Shown here: positions 13,644-24,800 of the stretch, one piece after another
Layout of the letters: the number at the start of each line of letters is the position of its first letter
Position numbering within the stretch: position 1 is the first letter of the stretch
NCBI RefSeq assembly: GCF_050948215.1
Contig: NC_135153.1
Coordinates: forward strand, 9,080,058-9,144,057
Source of the DNA: Halictus rubicundus
Lineage: Eukaryota; Arthropoda; Insecta; Hymenoptera; Halictidae
Length of the DNA stretch: 64,000 bases
Direction of reading: 5' to 3'
The notes under the pieces: generated by a model
Database searches by the model: none
What the model saw: the letters and a program-made list of their open reading frames with translations, nothing else
What the model was told of the DNA's origin: nothing
Translations under genes and position numbers: made by a program

Positions 13644-16600
13644 AGATGGCGCTTGCGCGCTCCTTGGCGCAAGCGTGACACCACCGCGAGCACTCGGTCG
13701 GAGGATATCCGTATAGGCACGCGCATCCATGTGCGAGCGCAACCACGGGACAACGATTTCTCTCCCTCTCGTTGCGCCGCTTGGTTTCCGTCTAGCTGGA
13801 GTCACGCTAGAAAATCAATATAGGGGAACCAGGAAGCAGCGCCAGGGCGTCGACAGCCGAGACCTCTGTGCAAGCTCCATTGCGAATTCGTCGCAACCGT
13901 GCGCGCTCCAGTCGCGTTCGCCGGGACTCGGGGGGGCTCTCGAGCGAGGGGACAAGTCGACCTTATCTTTTCCTCGACTATCTGCCCGCATTCCCCGATC
14001 CCATTCCTCGCCTACTCGGTTTTCCGATCCCGCTGCTCATCTTTGGGAGCTTGCCGCGGAAACGGAAGCGGAGCAGCATGTTGCAGCAGTTCGATCGCCC
14101 GATATCGAACTTCGAGTCGCAAAAGTGGTCTCGAGGTTCGAGATCCGTAGGAGGATCCGTCGTTGAACGTCACTCGGTGGGGCAGAGCCTCGGTGACCCG
14201 GGATTCTGCGCTATACGCTGGCGAAGCATGTGGCCGCACGGGGATTGGCCCAGTTCCAAAGTTTGCAGCTCGTAAAAAACAGTGGTATCTCCCGAGCAAC
14301 GTGTTCCACCACGGTAGAATCCCCTGACTCCCGAGTACGGGGTGTACGGCGCATCGTGCGTCGCGCACCGTACACCGATCACGACGGGCATCCCTCGTCC
14401 AAGCGACGAGCCTCGCGAAACGTCTTCGTCCAAATAAAAAGGAAACAGCGTGCGGGGTGGGTGGGTACCGGTGGCGCGTTAGAGGGAGAGGAGTCTCTTT
14501 CACCCGAGTAGAAGAAATCAATCCTAAGAGGGGCTTTCAGCGAGCGCGTTCCCGCAGACATCCCCCGCGCATTCGAGCGTACATTCGTCTTCGGCTGTTT
14601 CGTTAGCATGCGTCTCGACCGGGTCCGCGATGCGTTTATATCGAATTGTTACGGTGTTCATCCACCGTCTTGCGGACCGGGCCTCAGGATCGAAGCGTAC
14701 GGTTGTTCCGCGACGAATCCCGTTCCTCGGGACGTACATCGACAGCTAACGTATCCGGACAAACGCGAAATTGCTCGAACCGTCGACGTTGCGAAAGCGT
14801 TCCGAGGAAAAATTTGCTGTCGGGCAGAACGCGCGTGTTGCTGACGTGACGGAAAAAATGATATCGGTCGATCGTGGAATCAAAAGTCGAGGGATGACGA
14901 GGTAGCGGGCGAGGGAGGGGAAGACGGTGGAGGCGGAGGCGCGGTCGGATCGAAACGAACGTGGTCTCGGACGCGGACGGTTCCGTTCCGTTGGCGAGGC
15001 AACGCGTGCGGCATTGCATGGCGAGGCGAGGCAAGGCGAGGCCGGGGGGAGTGGAAATCGAGCGTAGAGACCGGGACGGCGCTGCGCGGCGTAACCTGAA
15101 TCTCGAGGCGAGTGCGGAAGAAACGATTCCAGCCAGCCAACGCGAACTAGGTCAACGTTGGTGCGAGCGAGAACTCGCCGGGATAGGGAGCAGAAAGAGC
15201 CCGGTACGCGGAGGCGGGGAGGAGACAGCGGAAAGACCGGCGGAACGAAACGCGGAGGGGTTGAGACGGGTGGGAAACGCGGTACCGGAACATCGGCGGA
15301 CGCGTGTCACTAAATCCACCACCGCGCTCAACTCTGCAACGCGATGCGGCGGCGACGTATCGCGCGACACAGGCTATCGGCGAGGCTATCGCGGGGGTAT
15401 AAGCGCGTTGTCGCGCTCTCTTCGATCTAGCGTTGCTTACGCGCAAACGTGCTGCTCGTTGTCGAACAGGGCCGCGTACGCTTTCGGTAGGATCGATGAC
15501 GGTCGACGGTGTCGCGACGCGACGCGTCGATGTCGCTGGCGTTGCCAAAACAGATAATGCAGACACGTCGACGACGCGGTGTCGGTTTTCACGGGTTTCG
15601 CAACCTCGTTTTTTCCCGAAACGTGGAACGCGTGCCACGAGGCGTCGCAACCACGCACGCGGAGAGGGAGAGAAAGGACGAACGCCAGCGCGAAATCTGA
15701 TGGCGAAGTGGAAGCGGATGTCGCCGGTGGTCGCGTTGCTACCAAGTCTGGCCGAAATCTGCTACTCTCTATCGCCCACCGTAAACCACGTCGGCATTTC
15801 CCTTTACAGGCAAAAATAATTCCGTTCACCGAACGGAAAAAAAGATTCACCGCGGGTCGCGAGATACATGTATCGTCGATCGCGTCGACAAATGATCGCG
15901 CGCGGCGGTTCTCATCTTGTTACGCTTACTAAGCGAATTAGGACGATTATCGGATGTTCTTCTTTTTTTTTTTTTTCTTTTCACGTGTTTCAATAATATA
16001 TTTCTGCACCGTTCGCGACAAGATTTAATGAGAAAGAACGGAAAATCGCTCGGGAGATACGCTCGAACGTCGAAAAGGGACGGAAAATCATGGGGGGATC
16101 GACGGCGACGGGTTTCGAGAATGTTGCGCAGCGCGAGCGAGACGACGAGACCTGGACGAAAAATCTATACCGCGCGAAACCGGACTGACCTATAAACCTC
16201 GTGCCGGGTCACTCTGCACCGGCGCAGTTCCCAATTCGAACAAGGGGGGTCCCGAATTGGGTTAACATCCAGATATTCCGCGTTCCTCGGATTTCGAATT
16301 AGTCGGACGTGGAAACGTTCGGCCGTGACGAAACGAAACACGCGACTCAAACGGTCTTTTTTTCGCTTTGTGCCTATCTCAAGGACAAATTTATGCCGCG
16401 CTACCAGACCGCGCGATGCAATTATCGCTGCTGGCCTGGTCTAGGCTAGCCTGGGCTAGCCCGAGCCGGCTTGCCTGGCCTCGTACACCGCGTGCAACGC
16501 GTGCAACGCGCGATATTCGCCGCACGTGGCTATCGCGATCCACCCGTGGACATTACCTCTCGATTCTCGATAGAGCCGATTATCGCCTCTTTATTAATAA

Positions 16601-19555
16601 CGCCCACCCTCGGAACACGCCTCGTATCTGGTACGCGACCGTTGCCCGATCGACCGACTAATCGTCTTTTATCAATTTTCTCGCACGCTTTCCCCGCAGC
16701 CGTTCGTCTATCGGTTTGCTTTCAAATACCAGATGCCACTTCGACACCGCCTACAATTCCGTCCATTCGACGCGTGTGACGTGTTGTTGTGCCGAGCCGA
16801 GCCGAGCCGAACCGAGCCGTCTCGAGCTGCGTCGAACGAGCCGCGCTCGCGGTGTCGCGTCGCCCAGCGTCGCTCAGCGTCGCGTTACGTCGTTCGACGC
16901 CAAAAATACTACGGAATCGTAACAGCGTAGAGCGACGATAACGGGTCTGGGTTAGGTTCTCGCGTGTCTCGAAACGTTCGTCGTCTAGCAGAATCTCAGC
17001 CGCGCCGATGTAACGTATTTTTACAGCGAGAAACGAGTCCGGGCAGGGATGCATCGAACGGCACGAAGCAGAATACGCGCGGTCGGCCGGGCCCGAGGCA
17101 CGCGTAGACTCGTAGACGCGTGGACGTAGTCGATATAGTCGATCGGTTTGCGTCGACCGCCAACATATGCAGCCATAGTACGTATACATGCTTGCCGAGC
17201 GACGGAAAGACTCGGCCCGGCTCGACTCGGCTCGCACGTGCCCCGATTCGCTTCCAAGGTGAACGCCGATCGACCGAGTTATCGGACATGGAGTTCGAGT
17301 ATGTCTTCGCTCGGCTCGATGCTCTCTACCGACTAGAAAAGTATCTACGCGTATCGGTAACGCGCGCGAGTTTTAACGAGAATCGGCTGCGATTTTTCCA
17401 GCGAGTTCCATATAACCCATTTGGATCATAAGGAAATATGCAAAGAAGGCCTTTATTACCAAACGTTTTTTTTTTATCTTATTATATTTAAGTACAAAAA
17501 TGACTAAAGAACTTCTTATTTCAGCATTATAAGAAAAAATAAATTGAGCGTATATATATATATACGTTCCGGTGATAGCGACCAGGAAAATTGAGCGTAT
17601 GTACACGCTTAATGATGCAAATGGGTTAATCTTTCTTTCCTAGGTTGAGCTCTTTTCCCAAGTTTGCCAAACTCACGGCACGACTTCGGAACTTCGTTAC
17701 GAGACATCGAAATCGATCGGCGAGTTATCGCGCAATCTTCCCCGTCGAATACTCGCCGCGCGAGGTTTTCAACGACGAAACCCCACGCTCGCCTATTCGG
17801 CGGGGAACCATAGCTTTCGACCTAGTTTCGCGGCCACGATTCGGCCACATTGTCCGTACGAGTGTTCCGAGCATCGGTCATCCTTCATCGGCAGCGGGTC
17901 GGTTTCTCGAAAGCATTCTCGCGGGTACACCTCGCGTCGTCGCATCGAAAGGAATTTCGCGAGGGTTACGGCCTCGAGGAAATCAGCGGGCTGCGATGCG
18001 ATACTATGCGACACAATGCATAACGTCACCGCGCGTCGATCGTTGCGATGTGTGCAAATGCACACGGCTAGCCTTGCGCGTGTCAAGAAAAGAACGCGTT
18101 ATCGAACATTCATAACCGCGTTTCGGACGATGATTTCGCTGGATTTCTTGTGAACTTTTACACGGACCGGGTGATTTGTCGACGCTGACTACCCAGCGTA
18201 GCGAAAGTCGACTCGATGGAAAACGTGGACCACGAAAACAGAGAAAACCTCGCGAAGGGCGGCAGCTCGCGCAAGAAAATTCGGCATTTCTCTAGGACAG
18301 TATGCACAGGTCTATTTTCGACAAGTAGCTAAAATAGCTGAGCTTAAACTTCTGCTTCGACCGTACGCTGTTCGTACCAACGGAATTGGGTCAGGCATCG
18401 GCGACGAAACAAGTATCGGAAAACCTTTCTTCTCCTCTCCTATTCTTCTCGAGTAGAACGACGGACGCGCTCGCAGAAACGGAAAAATTTCTACGAGCTT
18501 CGTTCGTCCATACTCTCGGTTCGCGATTTATTGGCAGGAGCGATCGTTGCGAGAGTACGTGGACAGCTCGTGAATTTGCGAGCGAGCGTTCCCGAGGCTT
18601 TCGTGTAGGAAGAGATCCGGACGAAAGACGCCAGCCAACGAAACTTTTCGAGAAACGCCGGTCCGTTCGAGGGCTGGACCGACGTCTCGTCGAACTACGA
18701 ACTGCGAACTGCGAAATACAACGTACAACGTACGGCGCGCGACCGTCGAAACAGCCGTTGTACCGTCTAAATTTAAATTCGAGACTCGAAGCGGTTGCAT
18801 AACCTGGCATCGGGTAGGTACGCGAACCAGCGAAACTGCGGAAGTTCAAGCTATCGGTGTATACTTTTTCTTTTCGAGCGATGCTCGACGATCGATAGCG
18901 ACACGTCCGATTCAAAGTCGGACGAAAGAGACGAACACCCGCGCTGCCGCGTGTTCGCCAAAAAACAAAAAAAAAAGAGAAACAATTTGCATCGCAACGC
19001 GGCAACGGTTGCGAGAGCGTCGACTCTCGTCGGCGTTCACTGCTCGAGAAATTCGAGGAAGCCGACTCACCTGCTGAAACGGTGGCAACTGCAACAAATC
19101 CCTGTCCTCGGCAGCGGTGACCTCGAAGGTGGGCGCCGGTTGCGGTGGGTACATGTTTCCTTTGCCGGGATACGAGGTGCTCCTCCGAAATTTCACCGGA
19201 CTGATGCAAGACGGATGAGCGGCCGGGCCCGGATGACCGGGGAACGTGGGGCTCGGCTTTCTCCCCTGGAGTCCCGCGGCGGCGGCCACCGCTGCAGCCG
19301 CGTGCAACGACGAGTGCAGCGGAGGTAGATTCGGCACCGATCTGCCCCGACTCCACGGGGAGAGGCCCGGATTCGCGACCGCGGCCGCGGCCGCTGCTGC
19401 CTGCGGTCCCGCGCCCCATTGTTGGGGCGCTTGCGGACCACCGGACCAGGCCGCGTAACCTTTCCCGGGAAGGTAAACACCGGGGTGCGACGTTGCCGGT
19501 GGAGGTTGTTGCTGTTGATGCTGAGGCTGTTGCTGCTGCTGTTGTTGTTGCTGTT

Positions 19556-19586
<31 letters not shown>

Positions 19587-20243
19587 TTGAGCCTGCTGTT
19601 GAGCTTGCTGCTGAGCTTGCTGCTGAGCTTGTTGCTGTTGCTGCTGTTGTTGAGCTTGCTGTTGATGCTGAGCGGACGATACCTGGAGGCCGTGTCGGTT
19701 GCCCGGTGCCCCGGCGTTTCCGTGTTGTTGGGGAAAGTTGTGACTAGCCGTGATGGCGCGACGAGCCCCCGTCGACACGGCCGGACCGGTGCTGGCGAAC
19801 AGCCCGGTCGGGCCGCTGCTCGGAAAATTTTGAAACGCGCCGATGGACCCGTTGACCGGTAACGCGTGAAGACCGGTGTCATCCGGGGCTGACCAGAGAC
19901 TCGGCACCCTGCCAGGATCGGAAAATCCCTGGAGAGTCGAGCCGGTGTTGCACGTAATGTCCTTCTCGGTGGAGGAGGGCGTCGTCGGCGTTATAGCGAT
20001 ACTCTCGACCTCGACCGCGACCGCGATCGCGTCTTTCGTCTTCTCCTGTCCGGCCACGGTCTCCAAGCCGGTGCTCGGCGATAACGGCGCGGACTTCCCG
20101 GTACCTTGTTTCTCTATCAAAAGATCGTCCTGCATCGTCGAGGCCGTCACGGTCACGGCGTTATTCGCGCTGCTACCGATCGACGATTTCGTCGTGGACG
20201 ACAAGGAACTCGAGAACAGGCTTGTCGCGCTAAAGTCCCCCAT
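12281..20243 (-). CDS. orb2: orb2 / CPEB2-4 family translational regulator, 5' part (partial)
   Basis: Cytoplasmic polyadenylation element-binding protein of the CPEB2/3/4 (Drosophila Orb2) class, which binds mRNA 3' UTRs and controls translation. Coding exons seen: complement(19071..20243), 391 codons ending CAG|GTGAGT, then complement(12281..12392) after TTTTTACAG, phase 0, ending AAAG|GTAAGT in phase 1. The ATG is the first after an in-frame TGA at 20274-20276. Residues about 191-250 are a Gln tract broken by Ala every fourth residue, followed by Pro/Ala-rich sequence. The family call rests on the second exon: SMRTLEHYLSDIMR...VKG matches the vertebrate CPEB2-4 linker DMHSLESSLIDIMR...IKG just before the RNA-recognition motifs. 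RRM and zinc-binding exons were not found and should lie left of the window or beyond a long intron. Family fairly sure; unseen small exons in the 6.7 kb intron are possible. Confidence 0.84.
12849..13039. mobile_element. pogo/Tigger-like MITE, family A, copy 1
   Basis: First of about 13 copies of a 150-210 bp family with TA target site and inverted ends of the type CAGTGATTTCTCTATATATG / ATATATCGAGAATTCACTG. The middle carries a palindrome-rich core (CCCCACTACCGCGGGGTATA) and two copies of a GTCCAGG/CCTGGAC-type motif. A CAGTG start with TA duplication is typical of the pogo/Tigger branch of Tc1/mariner; the assignment is inferred, as no transposase is present. In this copy the right end has decayed to CACCG. 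Confidence 0.75.
13571..13642. repeat. GAAGGC / ACAGGG arrays
   Basis: Two neighbouring hexamer arrays in the orb2 intron. Confidence 0.8.
17416..17625. mobile_element. TTAA MITE with CCCATTTG ends
   Basis: Inverted ends CCCATTTGGATCATA / TAATGATGCAAATGGG; right flank TTAA, left flank ATAA (probably a decayed TTAA). Homologous to the fragment at 6384-6546. A (TA)n plus a short non-homologous insert sits near its right end. Confidence 0.65.
19507..19671 (-). repeat. CAG/CAA tract in orb2 coding exon
   Basis: Encodes the Gln-rich region. CAG and CAA are mixed and the longest pure CAG run is about five, which should make the tract relatively stable. Confidence 0.9.
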
Positions 20244-21026
20244 AAATCGCTCGCCGTTTCTTCCTTTCCTCCTTCACTTCCTTCGCAACCACCTTTCTCC
20301 GCGTTCCCTCGACTTCCTACTTTCGTTTCGAGGCGACCGAGATGGTTCGCCTCGTTCTAGTCGCAACGAGCTCGTCCTTGCCGGCACGAACGCCGTTCGA
20401 CCAGCCGACCGGAGAGCTCGCGGGACACCTATCGATCCACGCCGTACGCCGTAAAAACACCAGCGAATATACCGGAAGCTGTGCAGACCACACCGGCCTA
20501 CTTCGATCCTCCTTCTTCTTTTCGCCGCTGCCGTTACCACTATCCTTCGATTTTCCTCCAGCTCCTCCACCTCCTCCACCACCTCCACCTCCTCCACCCT
20601 TCTTCCTATTCTTCTTCTTCTTCTTCTACGTCTTCTGTGTCTTTTGTCGATTCTTTTCGATCGCGCGCCACTTGTGTTAATTCGACCACGGCTCCTTTTC
20701 CCCTTTATTCCTCCTTATCGTCACGACGCGACTGCAACGGTTCGCCAACCTTCGCGAATCGATTAAATAACGCCAACGATGCGTCGCTTCCGGACAATTC
20801 GGCAACGACTTTGCATTCTCTCGTCGTTATCGAGCAGTCGATCGCTCGACCCCTTTCATCCTTCGCTTCCGACCCCCGAACCGAGTCGATTACCGATCGG
20901 AGATCGCGCGAGACTTTTTCCTTTCTTTTTCTTTTGAACGTCGTTCTCCCAGATCCTAGACCAACATGCTTTTCCTCGAGGAAAATCGTCCGCGTTCTCG
21001 CACCCGATTCTCTCCCGCGGCACAAT

Positions 21027-21110
21027 TACTACTACTACTACCAACACCACCACTACTACTATTTCTGCTGCTACTACTACTATCGCTACCACCACTACTA
21101 CTCGTACATC
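21027..21110. repeat. ACT/ACC trinucleotide tract
   Basis: Imperfect triplet repeat upstream of orb2. Confidence 0.8.
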
Positions 21111-21234
21111 ACCCTCGAGCACAGATTTTTCGGCGAAAACAACGCGCGATCCGCTCGCGACCCTTTTGCGGAATCGGCGACGATCGTTGGTCGCTCGTCG
21201 CTCGATCGTCGAGAAACCAAACTGACGCGACGAG

Positions 21235-21306
21235 ACGCGACGCGATCCGCGCACACGGCACGACACCGCACGACACGACACGACACCGCACGACACGACA
21301 CGACAC
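21235..21306. repeat. (CGACA)n tract
   Basis: Imperfect pentamer array (ACGACACGACAC) upstream of orb2. Confidence 0.8.
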
Positions 21307-22023
21307 GAACCACTGTTACGCGCACTGTTATGCGCGAGGATCGCGCAAATATCGCTGCTGCCCGCGATCGAAGGTTCGCGTTCGTGCTCTAACGCACGAT
21401 GCAAATCCTTTTTCTTTTTTTCTCTCTCTCTCTCTCTCTCCCTCTCTCTCTCGAACCACTGCTCTCTCCCTGTGCTCGCCGATCGATTTCTCACGAAACC
21501 TTGGTCACGACTCGACTCAACCTCGATCGATCCGAGTATGCATCTTATCGATAACTAGCATATTTTACGCACCAGTTACGTAGACGGTACTACACCGGTC
21601 GTTTCACGGCACAGCCCGCTCGCGATTCGTTCGCTCCGAAGCGCGTATCGTGTCGCGGTTCTTCCCGGAACGATTCCGAGGATTTCCGACCGAGCGACGT
21701 TCGAAGGTTTCCGTGTTTTGCGCCAAGCAGATGCGGCTTGGTCGACGATCGGACGTCGAACGTTGTACGTCGGATGTTGTCCGTTGACAGATCGCGGTCG
21801 CTGCGCTCGTTGCGTCCGCTGCGGTTGCTGCGCTCGACGGGGCTCTCGGTCGGAGGCCAGAAGAGCCCGATTCGACGACGCGGCTTCGTGGCTCTGCGCC
21901 GAGCGTAATACGATTCGTGCGACGTGCCGACTTTTGGAACACTGTGGCCGTGCCGCGGCCCACACCATACCAGTCGTAGCCTCTCCGCGTAGCCGTGAGC
22001 TCGGCGATCTTCGGCCCGCCGCT

Positions 22024-22054
<31 letters not shown>

Positions 22055-23061
22055 CGTCGTCGTCGCTGCTGCGTCGCGCGCCGACGTAGCCCACGCACGC
22101 GCATTTCTTTTCGAGCCGCCGTCGCCGTCGCCACCACCGACGTCGTCGCTACAACCGCCACCGTTCCCGTTCCCGTTCCCGGTCCCGGTCCCGGTCCCGT
22201 TTCCGTCATCGATAACTAGCCGAAACCACTATCATCGATACTGCTCCGATCTACCGTTTCGCCCCCTACCTCTCGCTCGCTGCTCTCTTCGCAACCCCTG
22301 TCTCATCCTGGTTCGATTCTCGGCGACGCGATACGTTTGTTATCGATTCGAAGCTTACCTGTGAGGAGAGGAGATTTTCCGATCAATTGATCGAGAATCT
22401 GTCACCGAACAGACAAACGATTCCTCTCGTTTTTTATTGTTTTCGATAACCGCAACTATTCGAGAACTCTCTTTTCGGCCGTACGGTTTTTTCTAAACGA
22501 ACTACGCACAATGTTTTGAACGTTGTACGTCGGATCGCGCGTACCAAGGATCAATCAATTTACGTAACGAATCGTTAAACTTTGGCGCGGCCATCTAACG
22601 GTAATGCCGGGAAACTAGCCAAGCGCCACCGTCGATGCGCGCGATCCGATAAACGTACAGACACGGCCGTGCCGCCTATCTTCTTCCAAATATGTGCTTA
22701 TCGAGCATTATCACCGACGAGATATAAGAAATAAGAGGCGACGCAACGGCTTACGAGCTCTCGAGTTTGACCGTCTGGCGGACTCGATACTTTTCGATAC
22801 GTGAAAATGTAGCGTACATCGAAGAATAGTCAAATTCTTGAGTGTACTTATAAAATCACTGATTATCGGTAACGTCGGTCGTGACGCGAGAATGGTAATA
22901 GAATACCTCGGATAATCGAGTCACGAAAATACGTTGAATATTTGGTCTATTTCCAAATACTTTCCATGTATAATTCGTCCGTGGTATTACCACTCGAATC
23001 TCCGGTGGTGCCGTATATTTATCCTGTAGATTGTAGATTAAGAGTAACATCGATCGGTTAA

Positions 23062-23280
23062 CCCTTTGCACTCGGCGCTATTTTAATTCTAAAACAAAAT
23101 TTTTCTTCCGTCTTAGAATATTAACATTTTATTCATACGAAACTGATCCGATTTCCACATATATTATGTAAATGTTTAGTAATCTATTAAATACAAATTT
23201 TGTAATGTAATAAATATTTCGTAATATTTTTTGTAATTTCTTTGAGATAGTGCCGTCGGTCGCCGCTCGAGTGCAAAGGG
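23062..23280. mobile_element. piggyBac-type MITE
   Basis: Perfect 13-bp inverted ends CCCTTTGCACTCG, immediately flanked by TTAA on both sides (23058-23061, 23281-23284). The interior is AT-rich and has no frame. CCC-starting ends with a TTAA duplication are the hallmark of piggyBac. Confidence 0.85.
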
Positions 23281-23572
23281 TTAATTATTTCGTAGTTAAT
23301 TCCTTCTATGCTTTACACCACAGTACGGGTACGTGTATTTACGTGTATGTACCGTATAATTACGTACCCAGCGATCACCGTTGGTAACTCTCTGTTGGAC
23401 TTTTCTCGTCGAACTGATGTCGCTACGATCTATCGGATAAAGGGCGACGGATGACGGTCGACGGGCGACGGGTGAATCAGTTGACTTGTCATTTCGAACG
23501 TTATTGAACCGAATTGAAGACGAAAACAATTGAGATTGTTCACCGTTACGCTGCCCTCTTCGATTCGACAAA

Positions 23573-24498
23573 ATGAACAGGCTATTCGGACGCGCAAAGC
23601 CTAAAGAACCGCCACCGAGTCTGATAGACTGTATCGCTGGGGTAAATATTTCGCTTTCCCGTGATATCGTAGAGGTTAGGTTACGATTTCTACAGTTTCT
23701 ATCATCTACTTGATCACGTTCAATGTCTTCCTAAGGTTGACAGCAGAGCGGACTCGGCGGAAAAAAAGATAGCAAAATTAGATGCGGAACTAAAGAAATA
23801 TAAGGACCAAATGACCTTGATGAGGGAAGGTCCTGCGAAGAACGCGGTGAAAGCGAAGGCGTTGCGCGTTTTGAAGCAACGTAAAATGTACGAGGCACAA
23901 GTCGATAATTTGCGTCAACAGGCATTCAACATGGAACAAGCAAACTATGCGACTCAAACTTTGAAGGATACGCAGGTGACCGTGGTCGCTATGAAAGAGG
24001 GTGTTAAACAGATGCAGAAAGAATTTAAAAACATTAATATAGACAGCATCGAGGTACGTACCAAAACGTTTTGTCTCGCGTTGCCTTTTTCCATTCGTCC
24101 ACTACACGTTCGGTCTTCGTCCGGAAACGGAAACGGTGCAGGATATTCAAGACGATTTGGGCGATATGCTGGAACAAGCGGACGAGGTGCAGGAGGCATT
24201 GGGTCGCAGTTACGGGATGCCAGATATAGACGAAGACGAGCTCGCCGCAGAACTGGAAGCTCTTGGAGATGATTTGGCTCTAGATCAAGACACCAGTTAT
24301 TTGGACGACGCTATAAAAGCGCCTACTGCCCCCGACAAAGAACCTGGTACCAGTACGATCAGAAACAAGGTCCGTACTCTTGCGTCGAAAAATACTCGCG
24401 ACTGTCTCGGTCGCAATCGACATCTATATTATCGATATTTTTTTCAGGATGGTGTACTGGTCGATGAATTTGGCTTGCCACAGATACCAGCCAGTTAA
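23573..24498 (+). CDS. Chmp5: Charged multivesicular body protein 5 (ESCRT-III subunit)
   Basis: ESCRT-III component of the Snf7 family that acts late in multivesicular body formation on endosomes. Exons: 23573..23641, 23736..24053, 24142..24369, 24448..24498; all introns are GT-AG in phase 0 and short (78-94 bp). The product is 221 aa, essentially the size of human CHMP5 (219 aa). It starts MNRLFGRAKPKEPPPSL, which is characteristic of CHMP5 rather than other CHMPs. A basic coiled-coil N-terminal half (KKIAKLDAELKKYKDQM) is followed by an acidic C-terminal half (DIDEDELAAELEALGDD) and ends GVLVDEFGLPQIPAS. The gene is head to head with orb2 and tail to tail with epsilon-tubulin. An ATTAAA at 24800-24805 could serve its polyadenylation and would overlap the Tube1 stop codon. 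No anomalies seen. Confidence 0.97.
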
Positions 24499-24800
24499 GT
24501 TGCCACAACCAAATATTTTCACGATTCACCAGAACGTTTCGACAAGCTATTTCAACGAATCTGCGTACAACAAACGATGTGTATGCAAATCCGTGTGCGT
24601 TTACGTTTCGAAGTTACCAAGTCACCGATACAAACTTGCGCAGGCTGTCGGTTTAAGGATTAATATAATTTTGTTATTGTCTGTAGAAAATCCATTATTT
24701 TATTAAGGCATCTTTGCGACGTGTATTCGTAAATTTTTATCGCGCGATAGATTCGTGTTTCGTATTGTTAAGCGTTTCGTTGCGCCTCGCTAAAACGTAA
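24499..24800. other. Convergent intergenic region Chmp5/Tube1
   Basis: AT-rich 302 bp between two convergent stop codons. It must hold both 3' UTRs, so the two transcripts probably abut or overlap. It contains the Tube1 AATAAA and nothing else recognisable. Confidence 0.7.
24699..24704 (-). terminator. Poly(A) signal of Tube1
   Basis: AATAAA on the complement, 97 nt downstream of the Tube1 stop codon, within the 302 bp between the Chmp5 and Tube1 stops. It is a plausible polyadenylation signal; cleavage site not known. Confidence 0.5.

Larger units (their letters stand above)
12393..19070 (-). other. orb2 intron (6.7 kb)
   Basis: Lies between two orb2 coding exons that join in phase 0. It has a pogo-like MITE at 12849-13039, a TTAA-flanked MITE at 17416-17625, GC-rich simple repeats (13571-13642) and a nine-base-stem inverted repeat at 16230-16261. 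Unseen microexons cannot be excluded. Confidence 0.7.
20244..23572. promoter_or_regulatory. Divergent upstream region of orb2 (-) and Chmp5 (+)
   Basis: 3.3 kb between divergent start codons. The first 2 kb next to orb2 is dominated by low-complexity tracts: (CTC/TTC)n at 20561-20628, ACT/ACC triplets at 21027-21110, CGACA repeats at 21235-21306, (TC)n at 21419-21452 and GTTCCC-type repeats at 22140-22203. This suggests an orb2 5' UTR/promoter with polypurine-polypyrimidine content. A TTAA MITE lies at 23062-23280, about 290 bp upstream of Chmp5. Confidence 0.5.

Noticed and set aside
12999..13805. Minus-strand open frame of 268 codons in the orb2 intron
   Set aside because: Overlaps hexamer arrays and a MITE; no recognisable motif.
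16230..16261. Nine-base perfect inverted repeat CCCAATTCG/CGAATTGGG
   Set aside because: Short and isolated within an intron; expected by chance in a window of this size, with no neighbouring feature.
18391..19419. Minus-strand open frame of 342 codons
   Set aside because: Alternative frame over the orb2 exon and its downstream intron; the CPEB-like frame is supported instead.
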